Below, in pieces: positions 56,828-64,000 of a DNA stretch of 64,000 nt; position 1 is the stretch's first letter; each line of letters begins with the position of its first letter. The notes beneath the pieces are model-generated. The model ran no database searches and was not told the DNA's origin. It worked only from the letters and a program-made list of their open reading frames with translations. Source of the stretch: Endocalyx cinctus (lineage: Eukaryota > Ascomycota > Sordariomycetes > Amphisphaeriales > Apiosporaceae); NCBI GenBank assembly GCA_001600455.1, contig BCKC01000005.1, positions 3,162,001-3,226,000 on the forward strand. The letters are read 5' to 3'. The position numbers were made by a program, and so were the translations under genes.

Positions 56828-58794
56828 ATGGAGGAGCACGTCGACGTAGCTATCGTTGGAGGTTAGTGATCTATCATGATATAATTCAAACTCGAAATTA
56901 GTTTCTTCATCTAACTTGCAACTATCCACAGGTGGTCCTACTGGACTTCTCTCTGCTCTCCTTCTTCGCCGGTTAGGAGTTAGTGTGAGCGTCATTGGTA
57001 AGAACCCCATTCAGCCATCCTTAGTCACTCTGCTAACAGAAGACCAGATGCGAAAGAGGGAACCTTGGATCTAGGCCGAGCAGATGCCTTGAACGCCAGA
57101 ACCCAGCAGTACCTGGAGGTAGTGGGGATCCTCGACGAGCTTCTTGAGCAGGGCATCAAGTGTAACAGTGAGTCCTAATTTATGAGCTCCCTATGATTAC
57201 TGTTTATAGAAGAAGTAAACTCATGGTATGCGATCACAGCAAGTTCCACATTCGCGGAAGGAGACTTCAAGTCTCGTCAATCTCACTGGTGGACCGGTCT
57301 AGAGCACTGCTTTCACCCCAATTTCCTGATGATCGGACAGCCCGTCATCGAGAAAGTGCTCTTGTCCAGGCTCCAAAATGACATACCGGTGGTCCACTAC
57401 GGCGAGAAGCTGGAGTCTATTTCTGAGACCGCAGACGGCGAAGTCACCGTGTCGACCTCGACCGGTAGGACCATACGCAGCAAATACGCCATCGCGGCCG
57501 ACGGTGCCCGATCGACGGTGCGTAACGCGCTGAACATCAGCTTTGCCGGCACGAAGCCTGAGATGGTGTGGGCCGTCTTAGACACATTCATCGATACCGA
57601 TTTTCCCGTGTGCAACGAAATCATCACGTTCCAGCTTAATGGTCAGTCGAGAGTTTCGTGGATCCCGCGCGAAAGAGGTATGGCGAGATTTTATATCTTG
57701 CTCGAGGGTGAAATCACCCAGGAAAAAGCGGAAGCTTCGATCCGTGACCATATGGCCCCGCACAGGGTAGACTTTATGAAGACGGAGTGGTTTAGCACAT
57801 TTGATGGTAAGTATTTCCTCGGTTTGAGTATGAAAACAATACATAAGGGTGAGATAACTAACATTAAATGACCCTTTCTAGTCAAGGAGAGGATTGCTTC
57901 CACATTCGTTTCGAACGAAGGAGAGGGACGCATTATCCTAGCGGGTGATGCTGCTCACGTAAGTTACTCCCCTATGTTCTAAGTGATTATTATGCATATC
58001 ATTATGATTTCAATTACTTCAGAAGATATTAACAAGAATATTTCACTCAACAGGTTCACAGTGTCAACGGCGGCCAAGGCCTGAACACCGGATTGGCTGA
58101 CGCATTTGGCCTAGCTTGGCGCGTCGCATATGCTGTTAAAAATGACGGTCTCAGCCGAGGAGGTGGTAAAAAACTTATTCAAAGCTACGATACGGAGCGG
58201 AGGAAAGTAGCGCAGGGTGTTATTGACGTCGCTGCAGCACTGGTTCGAGACACAGTTCATACGGCTAAGCAGTATGTCTCGACGATTGAGCGGAATGCGG
58301 GCTATATTACGGGTCAGTGCGATTTAATTGTCTGAATTGCGAGTCGTGAAATGAAAAAGCTAACATGAGAAATAGGCATGGGCGTGTCGTACGATGAACT
58401 TGATTCCGAGTTAATAGTCGATTCCGAATGTGGGATCTGGAAAGCCGGTAAACGGTGTCCAGACATATACTTGAATAATTACTATTCTGATAAATCCACG
58501 AGAATTTATTCTATGATGGAATACGGTAAATATATCATTCTAATGATAGGTGGCCAGCAGGGATGTCGGTGCTGTTTCAAAGACCAATGCGACTATTTCA
58601 CCGTACTTCCAGCTAGCAAGGCGAACGGGCATAGCGTGAATGGATACAACATAGAGGACAAAGTGTTTACTTCGGAAGCCGTGGCTCCATATACGACCAA
58701 GTTTGTGGTTGTTGTGAGGCCTGACACGTATATTGGATACGTGGGCGATTCTGACGGCTGGAAAGTGTATATGGAGAGAGTTTTCAAGCATTGA
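56828..58794 (+). CDS. FAD-dependent monooxygenase (PHBH/phenol hydroxylase fold)
   Basis: Seven exons, 56828-56861, 56932-56997, 57048-57167, 57240-57806, 57882-57958, 58054-58312 and 58376-58794, give 513 residues. Class A flavoprotein hydroxylases of this fold insert one oxygen atom using NAD(P)H. Motifs: Rossmann GxGxxG as VAIVGGGPTGLLSA (7-20), the second FAD/NADPH signature DGARSTVRNAL near 169-179, and AGDAAHVHSVNGGQGLNTGLADA (from 283, the GD motif). The C-terminal thioredoxin-like part ends RPDTYIGYVGDSDGWKVYMERVF, usual for phenol 2-monooxygenase-like enzymes. It is divergent from the isocyanide synthase gene and is probably a tailoring enzyme of the same pathway, acting on an aromatic ring or alkene; this is inference. 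All introns are short and have the expected signals. Confidence 0.88.
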
Positions 58795-58976
58795 TAACAG
58801 CGTATATAGTTTCATTATTCGTGTATAATTAAAGCACTTTTATCTTTAGTACATATGAATTTGTATTTCCTCGATGTGAATACCGCTCACTTTGGATTTA
58901 ACTGACACCACTCTCCTGCATTAAAGTATTAGAAAATAAATTAGAAATAACCCAAAATCACACCAATTACGAAAAA

Positions 58977-60314
58977 TCAACATTCAATATTTAGTCCTGA
59001 AAACTCTTCCCAAATTTCCTTACTCCAAACGACCTTCTCTTTCCTTATTTCGCTTTCTATGTTTTTCTCCTCTTTTTTGTTTTCACTCTCGCCTGTGTCT
59101 GATTTGATATCTTCCTCGCTGACCTCGGTAACTTGTGGAATATCCACTAATTCAAACCCGAAATCACTATCGATATCGCTTTCATCCGTCTTTCCAGCCT
59201 CCACTGTCGAGTCATGTATATAGCCCCTGTTGCATATATCTAGGAACGGTACTTTAACTTGCACCCCGGACTTCAGTTTAAGGTAGACATGAACATAGAA
59301 CGGAACACCCCGTACATCGCCGATTTGGCCGGCCGATAAGCGTGAAACGGGACAGTCTCCATGAACATAGTGCTTTCCTTCTGAGTAATAAGCGAACGTC
59401 ATCTGGTCCCTTCCGATTGTGACCCACAGTCTCATATCCCCGTCGTTCATCGGCTTCCCGTGATAGAACCAGGCGGTGTTTTCATGAGCTCGTTTTCGGG
59501 CCGCCGTAGCCGTTACCCCGTTTCGGACCAAAATGGTGTCTCCTTTCTTGCCTAAAAGGTCGGTCTCGGAATTACTGAGGATGACGGAAAACACAACTCC
59601 GGCGTGGAGGTGGGATAAATCCACGGCGAAGGAGTGCACTTCTTGGGTACCAGTCTGAAGGTAAATCGGGGCTGACGTGGTCACTTCATTCTGCCCAGCT
59701 ATGATCTCCTTAGGAAATAATATCTGGGTTGCCGGGGCCATTGCTGCTTTCACCTGAGGAGCCTTGGGCAGTCGAGGAATGCGATCTTTGTATGCCTCGT
59801 AACTTTGCCTTGCCCACTCCTTCACCTGTTTTAATGTTCCCATCGACACATACTCGGCCTTGGGTGCACCATATTGCTGAGGGACATAAAAAGACACGAT
59901 TGCCGACATCAAAGATGCGAATAAACACGATATACTATATTGCGGCTTCCATATCCCTCCGTCCGATTCAGATCGTAAGATATCGAAGCATAGAGTACTG
60001 TGTTCTCTGTTCTTCACATAACCGCTGTAGACATCTACGTTGTATCGTCCAGTCCTCGTGTATAAATGGACGACAGGCGGAGTATTGGGGTAGTTTTTAG
60101 GGATGTAGAAGCATCCGATAAGCGTCAGATGGGCCATGGCGCCATCATTAGGAAGCATGACAAAGTAGAAGCGGGTAAGATCATCGTCGGGATCCGGTGA
60201 TATGATGGTCCGGAGATTGAAGAAGTCAGCATTGACATCCTTGATCTCCCGCCAAACTCGCTTTTGTATGCTGGAGTTCATTTGTGTGGTATAAGTTGGA
60301 CGTGTGAAAACCAT
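58977..60314 (-). CDS. E2-like UBC-domain protein with long C-terminal extension
   Basis: An intronless ORF of 445 residues. Residues about 14-155 are a ubiquitin-conjugating fold: VWREIKDV helix, GCFYIPKNYPNTPPVVHLYT (the YP-x-PP strand), then an active-site Cys at 109 in REHSTLCFDIL and WKPQYSISCLFASLMS. Cys and flanking LCxDIL fit an active E2, although the usual HPN before it is replaced by NRE. The rest (about 190-400) is a beta-rich domain with no match I know (SFAVDLSHLHAGVVFSVIL, LWVTIGRDQMTFAYYSEGK, VPFYVHVYLKLKSG), followed by an acidic tail (DESDIDSD, SEEDIKSDTGESENKKEE). Normal E2s are 150-200 residues. It ends 182 bases after the monooxygenase gene, tail to tail. Its link to the metabolite cluster is only positional. 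Confidence 0.75.
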   Translation of the reverse strand: MVFTRPTYTTQMNSSIQKRVWREIKDVNADFFNLRTIISPDPDDDLTRFYFVMLPNDGAMAHLTLIGCFYIPKNYPNTPPVVHLYTRTGRYNVDVYSGYVKNREHSTLCFDILRSESDGGIWKPQYSISCLFASLMSAIVSFYVPQQYGAPKAEYVSMGTLKQVKEWARQSYEAYKDRIPRLPKAPQVKAAMAPATQILFPKEIIAGQNEVTTSAPIYLQTGTQEVHSFAVDLSHLHAGVVFSVILSNSETDLLGKKGDTILVRNGVTATAARKRAHENTAWFYHGKPMNDGDMRLWVTIGRDQMTFAYYSEGKHYVHGDCPVSRLSAGQIGDVRGVPFYVHVYLKLKSGVQVKVPFLDICNRGYIHDSTVEAGKTDESDIDSDFGFELVDIPQVTEVSEEDIKSDTGESENKKEEKNIESEIRKEKVVWSKEIWEEFSGLNIEC

Positions 60315-61224
60315 GGTGACTGTAGTGATTAGAAAGTTATTGTCCAGGGCTAAGAGATCTGAAGGAGATTAAATAGGTAAAATAGTTTATCTACTTGAAT
60401 CTAATATCACTCAGTGCCTTTTTAGTTCTACTTAACTCCCAAATATCGAGACTACCAATTAAGGAACCAATTAAGGATTTTGATCTTTTGTATGACTCTG
60501 ACGCCGTATATAATGTAACTCTAACAACTGATACGGAGTGCTTAAAATAGATTCGAATGCTAAACCCTATCCTTAAGATTGTTCTATTAAATATGCATTG
60601 ACAACAAGTTTGAAGCCTGGATATCTGTTTTGTTAGAGATCAATACCTTGCAATTGCGGCTGGAGAGCAGCCAGCTATGAACACTAAAATCTGACCGAAC
60701 TGACTGTGCCACTCCAATAATCCCCACTCTCAGAATCCGTCAGCCCGTATCGGGAATGACTCAACGAGATAGCCGATATTAATCTCCTTCGATTCCCTCA
60801 GCGTGATGAGTCAAATCAAGTGTATAGCTTCCGATTTCCCCTTGAACGTTCAATGCGATAATATTCCATTATACGAGGAATGTGCAATATGTGTCTTCCA
60901 CATCAAGTACGACATATCATGGTGACTAGTACTCAAATATCCGACACCGCAATATAATAGAGTCATCCTAGTTTATTCAGAGAGATATTGGTGCAAAGAA
61001 TAACATAATGGAACTATCTACGAGCTAGTGACTTTGATGAATCACTTTATATGAAACCCGTTAATTATGAAACTGTGACTATTTTCTAAGTATCGCGGAT
61101 GAAAAGGGAGCCAGAGACCGAAGGAAAAAAGAGGCAAGTGATTCAACGGAGCTGGAAATTAATAAATATTGATCTTGATAAAGGCAAACTGATATTTTTA
61201 ATATATAGTAACAATCATTCCCCG
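60315..61224. other. Intergenic region
   Basis: About 900 AT-rich bases between the UBC-like gene start (-) and the membrane-protein gene end (-); a TACGGAGTG word is at about 60531. The 69-codon ORF at 61099 is not protein-like. Confidence 0.45.
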
Positions 61225-62204
61225 CTATGTAATCATACCTGCTATGCCTTCTCCAACACCCTGCGCGAGATACAACTTAGCTTTAGATCTTTCCATCCTT
61301 TTATATAGGATGGATATTGAAAATGCAACTATGACTTTCAGAGAATTTTCGAAGAGAGAGAGAATCCACGATGTTCTCTGCTTATTTTTTTTTTTTTTAA
61401 TATGATTAGCATAAATTCTACGGCATAAAAGAATGGTGAATAACTCGGGGATATAGAGTATAAATTTTTTTTTCTCGTCAGAGTACTCACTTGAATATGG
61501 CAAAGAGCCACAAAATTCACGCTGATATTTCCCCGAGCTTGAAGATCGCGGGCCGTATCGGTGCATGACCAACCCCAAAGATCTGATATTTCTTTCTCGT
61601 ATCTATAAAGGACCGTGACGATAATCCAAAGACTAATTTCGACGGTATACGCGATAGCCACGGCCTTCCAACCTGTCACGGCTCGACGAAAGAAGAAGCA
61701 GTAATAGAATATCAACGATGAAGAGATGAGAAGGGTGCTCGCGGACGCCGCAAGTAACAAGATTGCGGGCCAGGTCTTCGGAGTCCTGGCCCAGATCGGT
61801 CGTCCTAGCGCTTCCTCGTACCTGGTGGCGAAAAATATGGCAATGACAATTGTCATGAAGGTGGACAACACGGCGTTGGCGACGGCAGAAACCGCTCTCG
61901 ATGCCACTGTTAGCTGTGAAATGCGCTTGTAGGACCTGGCTAACCCTCTAGAAGACTCGCTGGCCGTTGAATCGCTGGTACGTTTCGCCGCTGATATTTC
62001 ACAATGAAATGATGTATCATCCGGGCTATCGAAAGTTGGATAGTAGGCTAGATGTCTAGCATTGTCCGACTTTAGGGTATGCATTCTCAGTATAGGTACT
62101 TCTACATTCTGGCAGTATTGGAAGTTTTTATGAAGACAGATTTTCCTTCCAAGGAGGCGGCTAAGGGAGATACTATATAGAGCTCCATGATTAGCTTCAA
62201 CCAC
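61225..62204 (-). CDS. Fungal multi-span membrane protein, unknown function
   Basis: Two exons, 62204-61491 and 61377-61225, give 288 residues. The intron (donor GTGAGT, acceptor GCAG) removes an A/T-rich stretch and joins LCHIQ to RTSWILSLFE, a plausible continuous helix. Four or more hydrophobic spans follow a polar 105-residue N-terminus: AVLSTFMTIVIAIFFAT, WPAILLLAASASTLLISSSLIF, AVAIAYTVEISLWIIVTVLY and KVIVAFSISILY. The loop with DLWGWSCTDTAR recurs in a group of uncharacterised ascomycete 4-TM proteins. The first 40 residues may be non-coding: a Met at residue 41 is an alternative start. No enzymatic motif was found. Confidence 0.65.
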
Positions 62205-62688
62205 TTTGGCATAATACCACCGTGAAAGGCTATCAGTTTATAAATAGATTAAGGATGGCTCTGATCCGGGAATGAGGTCAGATTGATTGTCTTCATTTGG
62301 CGCATGTCAGCACTCGATCAACGCAACATGTAATTTTGGTATAAAAGAAATTTATAATACCCGGATGTGATCCCGTATTACTACAGGTTGATTTTACGAA
62401 TATTCCATATATGAGCAGGAAGTATGTAACCTAGTTTAATCTCGTAGTCATCCGAGAACTCATGTGATGTTTAAAATATATAACTAACTCTCGTATAACT
62501 AGTTTAGTATCCTACTTTGAGGTCATTGTTCTTGGCGAAGGCTTTGATCGTTTTATGCCTGCCAAATTAAACAGCGAATTACACAATATTATATATTGAG
62601 GATATTACATAGTTCAGCACGATTGTGATAATGTTTGATAGAACTGAAACTATCTATCAAGCCAACCAAAATTCCATGCGTGGAGTTT
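62205..62688. other. Intergenic region
   Basis: About 480 AT-rich bases with the 3' end of the transporter gene; nothing else was seen. Confidence 0.45.
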
Positions 62689-64000
62689 TTAGATAGTCTC
62701 GTCATCATCCTTGGACTTTCTCTCGCGCTTATACATATAGGCAACCACTGCCGTAATTACAGCTTGAGCTCCAAAAGCTGCAGTCGAGAAGATAAACCCC
62801 TTCCTAAACATCGGAGAATCAACCTGGGGGTACGTAAGAAGCGGAACCCACGCGTTGAAAGCGTAACCAAGGGAGTTCATAATTCCAATAACGATGGCTC
62901 TCTCCTCGGCGTCGGCGCCGCATATTTCGTTCGCCCAGCTCATGCTGAGAGGTCCGTATGGAACCGACGCGCGCTGTAGAAGATAGGCAAACCACTTCAG
63001 ACCGTACGGTATGTACCAGATGGCGAGGAGGAGCGAAGATAGACCGCCTAAAAAGGTGGAGATGGACATCATGAGACCGCGGTGGCGGATGGCGTCAGAT
63101 ATGATAGCGAAAGCAACGGTGAGCACTAGTTGTATAGCATAAGCCGCTGTCGGTACGATATTCTGTTTTTTTAGTGATTCTTATTTAGTAACTAGACAAG
63201 CATGCGAAGGTTTAGACGTATTTTTTCCACTCACTATGCGCTGAACAGATTCACCCCTTGATTTGAGCCACAGCGAAAATGGATTGATGCTCGTTGAGGG
63301 GCCAATGTTGATGAATACTATGTATAGAATAGAAAGGAGGTACACATGCCACCGTCCTGAATTAAGTTAGAATCCTTTATCATGAGACAATATTGTATAA
63401 TTGATTGTTAAGATCTTACCAAAGACTCTTTTAAAAGCCGACCGCCCAAGTTTTGTCCGGGGTGCTCGTCCGATTTGTCTCATCCGTTCTCTGGCCATAT
63501 CCCGATCCTATTTAATGTTAGATGTGTCGCATTGGCAGAAGTGTGGAGATATTTGTCACCTTTTCATTGAGGTAGAATGCCCTGGTATTCTCAGGAAGAT
63601 CTGGAATGAGAAAAAATCCGGCAAGGCAAATGGGTAAGCTTATTACTCCGTCCACAATCTGCAGCCATGGTCAGCCCTTATTATCATATTTGAGACGAAA
63701 GGAAATTATCAGTGGAACGTACGAAGAGCCACTGCCACCCAGAAAATCCGCGAACACCGTTAAGATTCGTATACGCGGCGGCCTGGAGGTATCCCGAGAA
63801 CAGGTTGGCGGCGGCCGAGGACGCGTGAAATATGCATGCGCGCTTGCCGAGCTCGGATGGCTTGTACCATGCTCCCAAGATGGTGTGTGCGGCCGGGTAG
63901 AATATCGATTCGGCCAGCCCGACAAAAAAGCGGATGAGGATGACATGATCAGACGTCTTCGCCGCAACGAGGGTGAACGTGAGAATGGTCCATATAAGTT
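62689..64000 (-). CDS. MFS anion:cation symporter (allantoate permease family), 5' end outside window
   Basis: Five visible exons, 64000-63723 (open at the window edge), 63658-63560, 63507-63420, 63356-63235 and 63162-62689, encode about 352 residues. The family (Dal5, Tna1, Liz1 type) imports small organic anions such as allantoate, nicotinate or pantothenate. Family blocks: [31 protein letters not shown] (helix 4-5 motif, broken here only for length), FSGWQWLF, then the loop signature [29 protein letters not shown] and MSISTFLGG. The C-terminal tail is basic then acidic ([13 protein letters not shown]). The N-terminal domain before helix 4 lies beyond 64000. Intron signals are good throughout. 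The transported compound is not readable. It may belong to the cluster as a transporter, or be unrelated. Confidence 0.85.

Overview
The window is nuclear DNA of a filamentous ascomycete (Pezizomycotina). The evidence is short spliceosomal introns (about 47-110 nt) with GTAAGT/GTATGT-type donors and CTRAC/CTAAC branch points, AT-rich spacers with many microsatellites between GC-richer exons, and proteins known only or mainly from filamentous fungi. I cannot fix the class or genus. I spliced the genes by hand: every multi-exon model below keeps an open frame and (except the edge gene) sums to a multiple of three.

Left part (1-31.7 kb), mostly conserved cellular genes separated by long gene-poor spacers: a large coiled-coil/disordered fungal protein (-), a Pof7/Hrt3/FBXO9-type F-box protein (-), an Mtm1/SLC25A39-type mitochondrial carrier (+), uracil-DNA glycosylase (+) with a possible mitochondrial upstream start, a PIP-box-like motif and an inverted pair of MluI cell-cycle boxes, an Msb1/Mug8 polarity protein (+), the MBOAT acyltransferase Gup1 (-), a short F-box-like protein (+) and an alcohol-acetyltransferase-like enzyme (+).

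Middle part (33-44.8 kb), the most interesting region: two tiny motif-only proteins (33.1-33.7 kb), an alpha/beta hydrolase of the SesB type (36.1-37.4 kb) and a NACHT-ankyrin NLR (41.25-44.8 kb). All four carry the same kind of short Gly/Asp/beta-prone motif (core GGD followed about 5-20 residues later by a hydrophobic-T/V-F), at the extreme C-terminus of the hydrolase and the small proteins and at the extreme N-terminus of the NLR. This is the layout of fungal amyloid-signalling NLR/effector gene clusters. I infer that the NLR, once triggered, templates the motif fold onto the hydrolase and that the small proteins are adaptors, amplifiers or decoys. The two small ORFs meet in an ATGA stop/start overlap after splicing. 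A disordered basic protein and a GNAT acetyltransferase lie between the members.

Right part (44.9-64 kb), an accessory/secondary-metabolism region: a secreted Asp-box glycosidase-like protein, a probable tRNA-derived SINE with a poly(A) tail, a small secreted cysteine protein, an MCT-type MFS transporter, a fused isocyanide synthase (Dit1/PvcA)-TauD dioxygenase, a divergent FAD monooxygenase, an E2-like UBC protein with a long extension, a small membrane protein and an allantoate-permease-type MFS transporter cut by the window edge. The isocyanide synthase, monooxygenase and transporter suggest an isocyanide natural-product cluster. No rRNA, CRISPR, autonomous transposon or convincing intact tRNA was found.
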